This document shows, in pieces, positions 1-10,799 of a stretch of 64,000 bases of DNA (its first letter is position 1; every line of letters begins with the position of its first letter). This DNA is from Lolium rigidum. Its lineage: Eukaryota > Streptophyta > Magnoliopsida > Poales > Poaceae. The notes beneath the pieces were generated by a model. The model had not been told where the DNA came from and did not search any database. It was given only the letters and a program-made list of their open reading frames with translations. Location: NCBI RefSeq assembly GCF_022539505.1, contig NC_061510.1, positions 397,836,249 through 397,900,248 on the forward strand, in the 5' to 3' direction. The position numbers were made by a program, and so were the translations under genes.

Positions 1-1462
1 ATGGTCGCGAAATGTGATGCGGCGCAACACCAGGGATTCCGGCGCCAACGCGGAACCCGCACAACACAACCCAAGTACTTTGTCCCAACGAAACGAGTGA
101 GGTTGTCAATCTCACCGGCTTGCTGTAACAAAGGATTAAGCGTATCGAGTGGAAGATGTTTGTTTGCAAGAAAATAGTAAAACACAATTGCAGTAGATTG
201 TATGCTATGTAAAGAATAGGACCGGGGTCCACAGTTCACTAGAGGTGTCTCTCCCATAAGATAAAAGCATGTTGGGTGAACAAATTACAGTCGGGCAATT
301 GACAAATAGAGAAAGGCATAACAAGCATATACATGATATGATAAATATAGTGAGATTTAATTGGGCATTACGACAAAGTACATAGACCGCCATCCAACTG
401 CATCTATGCCTAAAAAGTCCACCTTCAGGTTATCATCCGAACCCCATTCGCATTAAGTTGCTAAGCAACAGACAATTGCATTAAGTATGGTGCGTAATGT
501 AATCAACAACTACATCCTTAGACATAGAATCAATGTTTTATCCCTAGTGGCAACAGCACAACACAACCTTAGAACTTTCTCGTCATCGTCCCGTGTGTCA
601 ATGCAGGCATGAACCCACTATCGAGCATAAATACTCCCTCTTGGAGTTAAGAGTAAAAACTTGGCCGCAGCCTCTACTAGTAACGGAGAGCATGCAAGAT
701 CATAAACAACACATAAACAATAGATTGATAATCACCATAATCATAGTACTCTCTATCCATCGGATCCCGACAAACACAACATATAGAATTACATATAGAT
801 GATCTTGATCATGTTAGGCAGCTCACAAGATCCAACAATGAAGCACAACAAGGAGAAGACGACCATCTAGCTACTGCTATGGACCCATGGTCCAGGGGTG
901 AACTACTCACTCATCACTCCGGAGGCGATCATGGCGATGAAGAGTCCTCCGGGAGATGAATCCCCTCTCCGGCGGGTGCCGGAGGCGATCTCCTGAATCC
1001 CCCGAGATGGGATTCGCGGCGGCGGCGTCCCTAGAAGGTTTTCCGTATCGTGGCTCTCGGTACTGGGGGTTTCGCGACGGAGGCTTTAAGTAGGCGGAAG
1101 GGCAACGTGGGGGGCCACACGAGGGCCCCACACCCTAGGTCGGCGCGGCCGGGGCACCGGGCCGCGCCGGCCTATGGTGCCGGCGCCTCGTGGCCCCACT
1201 TCCTTAGCTCTTCGGTCTTCTCGGAAGCTTCGTGCAAAAATAGGACCCCGGGCGAAGATTTCGTCCAATTCCGAGAATATTTCCTTACTAGGATTTCGAA
1301 ACCAAAAACAGCAGAAAACAACAACTGGCTCTTCGGCATCTTGTTAATAGGTTAGTTCCAGAAAATGCATAAATATGACATAAAGTGTGCATAAAACATG
1401 TAGGTATCATCAATAAAGTAGCATGGAACATAAGAAATTATCGATACGTTGGAGACGTATCA
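1..1462 (-). repeat. 3' LTR of element A (partial, runs off the window start)
   Basis: On the minus strand the LTR begins at 1462 with TGATACGTCTCCAACG and matches the solo LTR at 17888-19491 over its whole visible length. The copy at 6412-6736 has 136 bases before the point that equals window position 1, so the full LTR should be about 1.6 kb. The first ~20 bases form an inverted repeat around GATACGT/ACGTATC. Confidence 0.85.
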
Positions 1463-1476
1463 GCATCCCCAAGCTT
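1463..1476 (-). other. Polypurine tract of element A
   Basis: On the minus strand AAGCTTGGGGATGC lies directly upstream of the 3' LTR start. This is the expected position of the plus-strand DNA primer. Element B has the near-identical AAGCTTAGGGATGC before its 3' LTR. Confidence 0.7.
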
Positions 1477-4041
1477 AGTTCTGCTCGTCCCGAGCAGGTA
1501 AAACGATAACAAAGATAATTTCTGAAGTGACATGCCATCATAATCTTGATCATACTATTTGTAAACATATGTAATGAATGCAGCGATCAAAACAAAAGTA
1601 ATGACATGAGTAAACAAGTGAATCATATAGCAAAGACTTTTCATGAATAGTACTTCAAGACAAGCATCAATAAGTCTTGCATAAGAGTTAACTCATAAAG
1701 CAATAAATCAAAGTAAAGGTGTTGAAGCAACACATAGGAAGATTAAGTTTCAGCGGTTGCTTTCAACTTATAACATGTATATCTCATGGATATTGTCAAC
1801 ATAAAGTAATATAACAAGTGCAATATGCAAGTATGTAGGAATCAATGCACAGTTCACACAAGTGTTTGCTTCTTAAGGTGGAGGGAGATAGGTAAACCGA
1901 CTCAACAATAAAAGTAAAAGAATGGTCCTTCAAAGAGGAAAGCATCGATTGTCTGTATTTGTGCTAGAGCTTTTATTTTGAAAACATGAAACAATTTTGT
2001 CAACGGTAGTAATAAAGCATATGAGTTATGTAAATTATATCTTACAAGTTGCAAGCCTCATGCATAGTATACTAATAGTGCCCGCACCTCGTCCTACTTA
2101 GCTTGGACTACCGGATCTTTGCATGCCATGTTTCAACCAAGTGTCACAAAGGGGTACCTCCATGCCGCCCGTACAAAGGTCTAAGGAGAATGCTCGCATT
2201 TTGGATTTCTCGCTTTTGATTATTCTCAACTTAGACATCCATACCGGGACAACATGGACAACGTGATAATGGACTCCTCTTAAATGCATAAGCATGTAGC
2301 AATGATTATTGTTCTCATATGAGATTGAGGATATATGTCCAAACTGAAACTTCCACCATGATTCATGGCTTTAGTTAGCGGCCCAATGTTCTTCTCTAAC
2401 AATTTTGCATGCTCCAACCACTAAAATGATAGATCCTTCGGACAAAACGGACATGCATAGCAACTCACATGATATTCAACAATAGTTGATGGCGTTCCCC
2501 GTAAGCATGGTTATCGCACAACAAGCAACTTAATAAAATATAAAGTGCATAAGTACATATTCAATACTACGATAGTTTTTAAGGCTATTTTGTCCCATGA
2601 GCTATATATTGCAAAGGTGAATGATGGAATTTTAAAGGTAGCACTCAAGCAATTTACTTTGGAATGGCGGAGAAATACCATGTAGTAGGTAGGTATGGTG
2701 GACACAAATGGCATAGTGGTTGGCTCAAGGATTTTGGATGCATGAGAAGTATTCCCTCTCGATACAAGGTTTAGGCTAGCAAGGTTATTTGAAGCAAACT
2801 CAAGGATGAACCGGTGCAGCAAAACTCACATAAAAGACATATTGTAAACATTATAAGACTCTACACCGTCTTCCTTGTTGTTCAAAACTCAATACTAGAT
2901 ATTATCTAGACCTTAGAGAGACCAAATATGCAAATCAAATTTTAGCAAGCTCTATGTATTTCTTCATTAATGGGTGCAAAGCATATGATGCAAGAGCTTA
3001 AACATGAGCACAACAATTGCCAAGTATCACATTATCCAAGACATTTTAGAATTACTACATGTAGCATTTTCCAATTCCAACCATATAACAATTTAACAAA
3101 GAAGAAACTTCGCCTTGAACATTATGAGTAAAGCCTAAGGACACATGTGTCCATATGCAACAGCGGAGCGTGTCTCTCTCCCACAAAGTGAATGCTAGGA
3201 TCCATTTTATTCAAACAAAAACAAAAACAAAAACAAAAACAAAACGACGCTCCAAGTAAAGAACACAAGATGTGACTGAATAAAAATATAGTTTCAGGGG
3301 AGCAACCTGATGATGTTGTCGATGAAGAAGGGGATGCCCAAGGCATCCCCAAGCTTAGTCGCTTGAGTCTTCTTAAAATATGCAGGGGTGAACCACGGGG
3401 GCATTCCCAAGCTTAGAGCTTTCACTCCTCTTGATCATAGTATATCATTCTCCTCTCTTGACCCTTGAAAACTTCCTTCACACCAAACTTCAAGCAAACT
3501 CATTAGAGGGTTAGTGCACAATTAATAATTCACACATTTAGAGGTGACACAATCATTATTTTCACTTCTGGACATTGCATAATGCTACTGGATATTAATG
3601 GATCAAAGAAATAAATCCAACATAGCAAAAGAGCCAATGCGAAATAAAAGGCAGAATCTGTCAAAAATAGAACAGTCCGTAAAGACGAATTTAAAGCTGG
3701 CACCAGACTTGCTCAAATGGAAAAACTCAAAACTAATGAAAGTTGCGTACATATCTGAGGATCACGCTCGTAAATTGGCAGATTTTTTCGAATTTTCTAC
3801 AGGGACTTGTGCCCAGATTCATGACAGACAGCAATGTTGTTTCTGCGCAGCGATCCCAAATATAACATCAACTTTGACATAGAAACTTTACTTGGCACAA
3901 AAACATGATAAGGAGAGGTTGCTACAGTATTAAACAACTTCCAAGACTCAACAAAACAAAAAATTGCTGTAGTAAAAACATGGGTTGTCTCCCATAAGCG
4001 CTTTTCTTTAACGCCTTTCAGCTAGGCGCAGAAAGTGTAAA
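1477..4041 (-). other. Non-coding 3' internal region of element A, shared with element B
   Basis: No credible reading frame occurs in these 2.6 kb. Read on the minus strand, several blocks match the internal part of element B (about 20460-22920) in the same order: the block with GCGTGATCCTCAGATATG (about 3750 in A, 20740 in B), the block around 3480-3420 (B about 21000-21080), the block around 3240-3130 (B about 21240-21340), and the block before the purine tract. A (GTTTTT)-type run lies at 3215-3243. Conservation without coding potential suggests RNA packaging or transcript-processing signals, which is inference. Confidence 0.65.
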
Positions 4042-6158
4042 TCAAGTATTATCGAGAGATGAAGCATCAACATTATTACTTGTTCTAATAATAGAATCAA
4101 AAGGCAACTTCATTCTCTTTCTAGGGAAGTGTTCCATACCTTTCTTGAGAGGAAATTGATATTTAATATTACCTTCCCTCATATCAATAACGAGCACCAA
4201 ACAGTTCGAAGAAAAGGTCTTCCCAACACAATAGGACAAGATGCATTGCATTCGATATCCAAGACAACAAAATCAACGGGGACAAGGTTATTGTTAACCG
4301 TAATGTGCACATTATCAATCCTCCCCAAAGGTTTCTTCTTAACATTATCGGCAAGATTAACATCCAAATAACAATTCTTCAATGGTGGCAAGTCAAGCAT
4401 ATCATAAATCTTTTTAGGCATAACGAAATACTTGCACCAAAATCACATAAAGCATTACATTCAAAGTCATTGAATTTCATTTTAATGATGGGCTCCCAAC
4501 CATCCTCTAACTTTCTAGGAATAGAAGTTTCAAGTTTTAGTTTCTCTTCTCTAGCTTTTATGAGAGCATTTGTAATATGTTTTGTAAAGGCTAAATTTAT
4601 AGCACTAGCATTAGGACTTTTAGCAAGTTTTTGTAAGAACTTTATAACTTTAGAGATGTGGCAATCATAAAAATCTAAATCATTATGAGCTACAGCAATG
4701 GGATCATTGTTCCCAAGGTTGGAAAAAATTTCAGCAGTTTTATCACAAGCAGTTTCAGCAGTTTTAGCAATTTCAAGCAGTTTTGTACGCTTTGCACTAG
4801 GAGTAGAAACATTGCCAACACCAATTATTTTACCATTGATAGTAGGAGGTGCAGCAACATGTGAAGAATTAGCATTACTAGTGGTGGTAATAGTCCAAAC
4901 TTTAGCTACATTATTCTCTTTAGCTAGTTTTTCATTTTCTTCTCTATCCCACCTAGCACGCAATTCAGCCATTAATCTTATATTCTCATTAATTCTAACT
5001 TGGATGGCATTTGCTGTAGTAGTAATCTTATTATCAATATCATTATTAGGCATAACTTTCAATTTTAAAAGATTAACATCGAGGCAAGTCTATCAACTCT
5101 AGAAGCAATAATATCAATTTTATCAAGCTTTTCCTCAACAGATTTGTTAAAAGCGGTTTGTGTACTAATAAATTCTTTAAGCATAGATTCAAGACCAGAG
5201 GGTACACTCCTATTATTGTTGTAAGAATTCCCATAAGAATTACCATAACCATTACCATTAGCGAAGGATATGGCCTATAGTTATTACCGTAGTTGTTCCT
5301 ATAAGCATTGTTGTTGAAATTATTATTTTTAATGAAATTCACATCAACATTTTCTTCTTGAGCAACCAATGAAGCTAAAGGAACATTATTTGGATCAACA
5401 TTAGATCTACCATTCACAAGCATAGACATAATCACATCAATCTTATCACTCAAGGAAGAGGTTTCTTCAACGGAATTTACCCTCTTACCTTGTGGAGCTC
5501 TTTCCGTGTGCCATTCGGAGTAATTTATCATCATATCATCAAGAAGCTTTGTAGCCGCCCCCAATGTGATGGACATAAAGGTACCTCCAGCAGCTGAATC
5601 CAATAAATTCCGCGAAGAAAAATTTAGTCCTCGCATAGAAGGTTTGGATGATCATCCAAGTAGTCAGTCCATGGGTTGGGCAATTCTTTACCAAGGTTTT
5701 CATTCTCTCCCATGCTTGAGCAACATGTTCAGTATCTAATTGCTTAAAATTCATTATGCTACTTTTCAAAGATATAATTTTAGCGGGAGGATAATATCTA
5801 CCAATAAAAGCATCCTTACATTTAGTCCATGAATCAATACTATTCTTAGGCAAAGATAGCAACCAATCTTTAGCTCTTCCTCTTAATGAGAAAGGAAACA
5901 CTTTCAATTTAATAATATCACCATCTACATCCTTATACTTTTGCATTTCACAAAGTTCAACAAAATTATTGAGATGGGCAGCGAGCATCATCGGAACTAA
6001 CACCGGAAAATTGATCTCTCATAACCAAGTTCAGTAAAGCAGGTATAATTTCAAAGAATTCTGCTTGTAGTAGCGAGTGGAGCAATAGGTGTGCATAGGA
6101 AATCATTATTATTTGCATTTGTGAAGTCACACAACTTAGTATTTTCAGGAGTATTCAT
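4042..6158 (-). pseudogene. gag-protease reading frame of element A, frameshifted
   Basis: Translation on the minus strand starts at an ATG at 6158 (MNTPENTK...). It goes through a retrotransposon gag domain (SLRGRAKDWLLSLP, then a W-T-C-D-F-RYYPPAK block and AWERMKTLVKNCP) around 5950-5640. A glycine/asparagine-rich gag tail around 5300-5200 follows, then a retropepsin-like domain at about 4480-4180. The protease active-site triplet reads Asp-Phe-Gly-Ala-Ser at 4444-4430 instead of the usual D-[TSL]-G, and the flap end reads LGRPFLRT. The frame stops at 4042-4044 after SSLDNT. Reading-frame changes are needed near 6000, 5600, 5070 and 4400, so it is no longer one open frame. Gag would form the particle and protease would cleave it. 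There is no pol. Confidence 0.8.
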
Positions 6159-6382
6159 TTTAGCAACAGTAAATAAAACAAACTAGATAAAATAAATGCA
6201 AGTAACTAATTTTTTTGTGTTTTTGATATAGAGAGCAAGACAGTAAATAAAGTAAAACTAGCAACTAATTTTTTTGTATTTTGATTTAGTGCAGCAAACA
6301 AAGTAGTAAATAAAATAAAGCAAGACAAAAACAAAGTAAAGAGATTGAGAAGTGGAGACTCCCCTTGCAGCGTGTCTTGATC

Positions 6383-6400
6383 TCCCCGACAACGGCGCCG
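6383..6400 (-). other. Primer-binding site of element A (tRNA-Asp type)
   Basis: On the minus strand CGGCGCCGTTGTCGGGGA lies eleven bases after the 5' LTR end. It differs at two places from TGGCGCCGTTGCCGGGGA, the complement of the 3' end of plant tRNA-Asp(GUC), which is intact in element B. The two changes are C-for-T at the first base and T-for-C in the middle. Confidence 0.75.
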
Positions 6401-6411
6401 GAAAAAGAGCT

Positions 6412-6736
6412 TGATGGCGTGTAACTCACACGTTCGTTGGGAACCCCAAGAGGAAGGTATGATACGCACGAGTAGCAAGTTTTCCCTCAGAAAGAAACCA
6501 AGGTTTAATCGAACCGAGTAGGAGCCAAGAAGCACGTTGAAGGTTGATGGTCGCGAAATGTGATGCGGCGCAACACCAGGGATTCCGGCGCCAACGCGGA
6601 ACCTGCACAACACAACCCAAGTACTTTGTCCCAACGAAACGAGTGAGGTTGTCAATCTCACCGGCTTGCTGTAACAAAGGATTAAGCGTATCGAGTGGAA
6701 GATGTTTGTTTGCAAGAAAATAGTAAAACACAATTG
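6412..6736 (-). repeat. 5' LTR of element A (partial, truncated by gap)
   Basis: On the minus strand the LTR ends ...GTTACACGCCATCA at 6412. From 6548 on it matches the window's first 189 bases with one or two differences. The rest is lost in the 100-N gap, and the sequence after the gap is a different repeat, so the element's outer boundary and target duplication cannot be seen. Confidence 0.8.
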
Positions 6737-6836
6737 NNNNNNNNNNNNNNNNNNNNNNNNNNNNNNNNNNNNNNNNNNNNNNNNNNNNNNNNNNNNNNNN
6801 NNNNNNNNNNNNNNNNNNNNNNNNNNNNNNNNNNNN
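6737..6836. other. Assembly gap of 100 N
   Basis: Exactly 100 undetermined bases; a placeholder of arbitrary size. It breaks the 5' LTR of element A, and unrelated repeat sequence follows. Confidence 0.99.
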
Positions 6837-7438
6837 AGGCTATCTCGTAATCCGGTTAGGACTCTCCATGTAAACCCTAGATCCGTGCGCCTTTATAAGC
6901 CGGATCCCGGGAGCCCTAGAGGCACAACCACAACTCATTGTAACAACGCGAAAGCGCCCGCATAATTCCGGCACAAGCAGCAGTAGGCCCCGTCATCGTG
7001 CGTGTGTTCCGAAGCCGGGTAACTCGCGTACCACCGTCCCGTGTGCACTCCGCCCTATGGCCCCTACTTCTTCTCCCCCTCGTGAGGATCCCTCCTCCGA
7101 GGTACCGTCGATTAGGCAACGACATCCTGCTTGATCAAAACAAAGCTAAACCAATCTACGACAGTTTAGGGTTTTCACCGCATAACTGGAACATCCTACG
7201 CGTAGTTGAGCCTAGCAGATACGAAAGATGATGGAAAACTATTCCTAAAAGAGGCCTAAAAACCAACATTAAGTCAATTCCCGGAGCATCCCTTCTAGGC
7301 ACGGCAAACCACACCTTACGCACTACCGAATCATTCAACCCCAGCGTAGGGCCTAACCATACGGATATCAAACTAATCCTTGGAGAACAAGGAGCAACTA
7401 TAACAGATCGGATCTACTAAGTAAAGAACAAGCAAGGT

Positions 7439-7473
7439 GCTGCCCTTACACCTAAGATAGGTGTAAGGGCAGC
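7439..7473. repeat. Perfect 16-bp-stem hairpin
   Basis: GCTGCCCTTACACCTA is followed by a 3-base loop (AGA) and its exact reverse complement. It lies in repeat-derived, non-coding DNA. Confidence 0.8.
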
Positions 7474-7616
7474 TAGATATCGAGGGACGGCATAGCTAAG
7501 CAAATATGTATAAGAAAAGCATCCATGCAAGCCCCAAAATACCTACGATAAATAGTGTTACTCGCCATCAACAAGGCTTCAAGCACGAGCAACACAAGAT
7601 AACGAATAAACCTATA

Positions 7617-7647
7617 CTGCCTAGATCGGAAGATGCGATCTAGGCAG
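7617..7647. repeat. Perfect 12-bp-stem hairpin
   Basis: CTGCCTAGATCG, a 7-base loop, then CGATCTAGGCAG. It is the second strong hairpin in the same repeat fragment, about 150 bases after the first. Confidence 0.75.
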
Positions 7648-8017
7648 CATGATGCTTACCCGGAAGAAACCCTCGAAACAAGGGGTGGCGATGCGCCTAG
7701 ATTGTGTTTGTTGTGAACGTGATTGTCCTCCTTTCTCAATAACACTAGATACATATTTATAGTTCGTAGACTTTCTATCTTTGGAAATACACCTAACCGT
7801 GTACGGGCTAAACTCTATCTTTTAATTCTAAACTACCATAATATACTATAATGTACAGATACACGGGCAATTTAGCCCAAATTCTCGTGCAAGGCCGCTT
7901 CAGAGACGCTTCACGTGTATATTCTCTAAGCCCATCTCAAGCACGGCCCATCTCCTGATTTGGCCAGAATCTGGTGATAACAGGTATATAGATGTACGAT
8001 TTCTTTGATTAGTCGTC

Positions 8018-8092
8018 CTCGGACGACTCGGACATCGATGAGCTGCATGAAATGTTGTGTGATTCTACACAACATGATCCTCGAGGATGAGA
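8018..8092 (+). pseudogene. Possible N-terminal remnant of a PIF/Harbinger transposase
   Basis: One frame reads SSSDDSDIDELHEMLCDSTQHD and then stops. Serine/aspartate-rich starts of this kind are common at the N-terminus of grass HARBI1-like transposases, and a clear C-terminal transposase remnant follows on the same strand at 10800, beyond the inserted LTR. The catalytic middle is absent. The N-terminal call depends mainly on this context. Confidence 0.3.
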
Positions 8093-8460
8093 GAGGGTTA
8101 AAAGTGCATGGAGCCCCCATGTGTGGTTTTGGTAATTAATGACAATCCCTATGGACTAATGTTTGCATTGAGTTATATTTGTAGGAGTTGTCCATAGGCA
8201 ATTCTTGAACCATTTGTTGGCTTCAAGGTTGCAATAAGAAGAAATTGATGAAGGATATCAAGTGTCAAGTATGTCTTGAAGATGAAGATGAAGTGAGCCC
8301 TCAAGTTACTTAAAGACATCAATATGATGAAGAATGAAGAATGAAGTGCAAGTTCAAGATGAGCCAACTCGAAGAGTTCATAAGCTTGAAGCTTGCCATG
8401 GAGAAATGAAGTGCAAGTTCAAGATGAGCCATCTCGAAGAGATCCTTTCCTTGAGTCTTG

Positions 8461-8703
8461 CCATCCATATGGTGATCATGGATATGTGAAGATGCGCCGA
8501 AGAAGAAGCTCTCCCATGGTGGATTATGGGGGAGCAATCCACATCCACATGGTGGTCATGGTTATGTGAAGATGCGCCGAAGAAGAAGCTCTCCCATGGT
8601 GGATTATGGGGGAGCAATCCACATCCACATGGTGGTCATGGTTATGTGAAGATGCGCCGAAGAAGAAGCTCTCCCATGGTGGATTATGGGGGAGCGATCC
8701 ACA
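8461..8703. repeat. Tandem repeat, 80 bp period, about three copies
   Basis: Units start with GAAGATGCGCCGAAGAAG at 8488, 8568 and 8648. The last two full units are nearly identical; a partial unit precedes the first. The array lies in the U3-like part of the 2.7 kb LTR. Confidence 0.9.
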
Positions 8704-9410
8704 AGACTTCATCAAGCAAGCACAAGCAAGAAAGGCGTTCCATCTTGTTGAGTTCAAGATCGTCGTCATCGAGCTCAAGTGGAATGCGCAAGTATAAGGT
8801 TTGCTCTTGATAGGGTTTTCTTTCTCACCGGTCTCATAGTGTAGTTGGAGACCGGTTTATAGTTTAGTTGCCGTACTATCAAGAGGGCTCTCGAGTGAGT
8901 AATTCGATCGTATCGTTCGGAGAGAGCTCAAACCTTTGCATCCTTGCATCATCTTTCTTGGTTGTTATTTGGACCTTATCCATGTGATGTTTTAGAGCTT
9001 GTGCTTATTCTCATGACAAGCTCTAGTTCATCGAAAACGGATTTCGCATAGATCACTTGTTGCGTTTTCGAGTTTGGTTCATCATATTTCTTGGTTGTTA
9101 TTTGGATCTTATCCATGTGATGATTTAGAGCTTGTGATTATTCTCATGACAAGCTCTAGTTCATCAAGAATGTTTTTTGCACGGGCAACTTGTTGCATTT
9201 TCGAGATTGGAGGTTTTACCGGTATGTCTTTTTTAGATAGGTTAAACCTTTCATCATTTGTTTCTATCCTACCTTGTTGGACTGTGATGGTTTCCTGCAT
9301 GATCTTGTAGAGCTTGTTCCTAGCTTCAAAACAAGCCCAAGATCATCAAAATTGGAGTCCGGATGCTAAAGTTATGCCCGTTTTAGTTTTGGTGTTTCTA
9401 CAGTTTGCCA

Positions 9411-9745
9411 GGCCGGATTATCCGGGCCGGATATTTCGGAAATATCCGGCCCCCTCGAAATCGGCTAAGGACCTGAGGAATTGCTGCTCAGCATAGGGCC
9501 GGACATTTGCCCGGATATTGTCCCGGTTTTGTCCCAGGGCCAGATTATCCGGGCCGGACATTTCGGAAATATCCGGCCCCTCGAAAAATGGCTAAGGACC
9601 TGAAGAAAAGCAAGTCTGATGTGAGGCCGGACTTTTGGCCGGATTTTGACCAGGTTTTGTCCCTGAGGCCGGATTATCCGTGGGGGGGGCGGATTATCCG
9701 GCCCTTTCTTAGGCCGGATTATCCGGCCCTGGTTTTGCCCAACGG
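9411..9745. repeat. Array of GGCCGGATTATCCGGCC-type palindromes
   Basis: The motif GGCCGGATTATCCGG or a shortened form recurs at about 9411, 9540, 9668, 9690 and 9712. Between the first copies lies a second self-complementary motif, CGGATATTTCGGAAATATCCGG (9428-9450 and 9560-9580, with variation). About 125-base units can be recognised. The array ends about 20 bases before the TATA box. Confidence 0.8.
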
Positions 9746-9756
9746 CTCGATTTTCT

Positions 9757-9776
9757 TGGGGGGTATAAATACCCCC
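9757..9776 (+). promoter_or_regulatory. TATA box of the 2.7-kb LTR inside an inverted repeat
   Basis: GGGGGGTATAAATACCCCCC: TATAAAT flanked by G6 and C6, nearly perfect as an inverted repeat. A purine/pyrimidine-rich leader follows. This is the likely core promoter of the LTR. Confidence 0.6.
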
Positions 9777-10799
9777 CCTTCTTTCTCCTTGGGCTGTGGC
9801 TTCTCTCACTCTCTCTCTCCTCCATTGTTGAACTAGAGAAGCTTGCACTAACTCTCAATCCCTCCATGATTCTTGCCCCCATTTGAGGGAAAAGAGAGAG
9901 GAGATCTAGATCTACACTTCTACCAATCAAATCCATCTCTTTGTGAGTGGAACTCTCTAGATCTTGATCTTGGTGTTCTTTGTGAATTCCTTTGTTCTTC
10001 CTCTCTTATTCCCCCAATAGCTTTTGTAGCTTTGTTGGAATTTGAGAGAGAAGGACTTGAGCATCTTTGTGGTGTTCTTGCCATTGCATTTGGTGCATCG
10101 GTTTGAGTTCTCCACGGTGATTCGTGGTGGTGAAAGCAAGGAGGTTATTACTCTTGGGTTCTTGGAATCCTAGATGGATTCTAGACCTTTGTGGTGATTT
10201 GTTGGGAGCCTCCAATTAAGTTGTGGATGTGTGCCCCAATCTTTGTGTAAGGCCCGGTTTCCGCCTCGAAGGAAATCCCTTAGTGGAACCGTGACCTAGG
10301 CCTTTGTGGCGAGGGTCACCGGAGATTTAGGTGAGGCGCCTTCGTGGCGTTCGGTGTGTGGTGTGAGTACCGCATCTTGGGGTGAGGCCTTTGTGGCGTT
10401 GGTGTGCATCGAGCAACCACACCTCAAGGTGAGCCTCTTGTGGCGTTCGGGAGCACTAAGCAACCGCACCTCTCCACCGGAGATTAGCACTCGCAAGAGT
10501 GTGAACTCCGGGATAAATCATCGTCTCCCGCGTGCCTCGGTTATCTCTATACCCGAGCTCTTTACTTATGCACTTTACCTTGTGATAGCCATCGTGCTTG
10601 AAGTTATATATATCTTGCTATCACATACTTGCTTGTATTGCTTAGCATAAGTTGTTGGTACACATAGGTGAACAATAGTATATATGCTTTGGGCTTGACA
10701 AAGTAAACGCTAGTTTTATTCCGCATTTGTTAAGCCCATCTCGTAAAAGTTTTAAATCGCCTATTCACCCCCCCTCTAGGCGACATCCGTGTTCTTTCA

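Larger units (their letters stand above)
1..6736 (-). mobile_element. Element A: non-autonomous Athila-type LTR retrotransposon (TR-GAG-like), gag-protease only
   Basis: Read on the minus strand, this is a 5' LTR (6736 down to 6412, cut by an assembly gap), a primer site (6400-6383), a broken gag-protease frame (6158-4042), about 2.6 kb of non-coding DNA, a purine tract and a 3' LTR starting at 1462 and running off the window. The 6548-6736 stretch repeats the first ~190 bases of the window almost exactly, which identifies the two LTRs. No reverse transcriptase, RNase H or integrase motif lies between the protease and the 3' LTR, so it must use proteins made by another element. Elements with only gag-protease between LTRs are known from plants as TR-GAGs. 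I assign the Athila lineage from the gag sequence and the tRNA-Asp primer site. A Fatima-type label is possible but not tested. Confidence 0.8.
6837..7930 (+). mobile_element. LTR-retrotransposon fragment, family not recognised
   Basis: The 6840-7125 part has the look of a plant LTR promoter and leader: a TTTATAA box at about 6892, then a G/C-rich leader. From 7130 on the sequence is AT-rich, lacks coding potential and contains two strong hairpins (7439-7473, 7617-7647). No LTR start or end, primer site or partner LTR is visible, because the left side is cut by the gap. It could be parts of two different elements. Confidence 0.4.
8100..10799 (+). mobile_element. 2.7-kb LTR (solo or truncated), repeat-rich
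   Basis: The segment starts near AAAGTGCATGGAGCCCCC and ends with CCTATTCACCCCCCCTCTAGGCGACATCC...CTTTCA, a form common at LTR ends in cool-season grasses. It contains an 80 bp tandem array (8461-8703), a palindrome-rich U3-like stretch (9411-9745) and a TATA box (9763) followed by a leader with no long ORF. No primer-binding site follows 10799; a transposase remnant does. It is therefore a solo LTR or a truncated end. No 5-base target duplication could be seen, and the left boundary is uncertain by about 20 bases. Confidence 0.6.

Noticed and set aside
8461..8703. CRISPR-like array
   Set aside because: Units are contiguous 80-base tandem copies without unique spacers, in a plant LTR.
9465..9848. 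127-codon minus-strand frame with PDNPPPPRIIRPQG-like repeats
   Set aside because: Translation of the palindromic GGCCGGATTATCCGG array; the repeats explain the peptide pattern.
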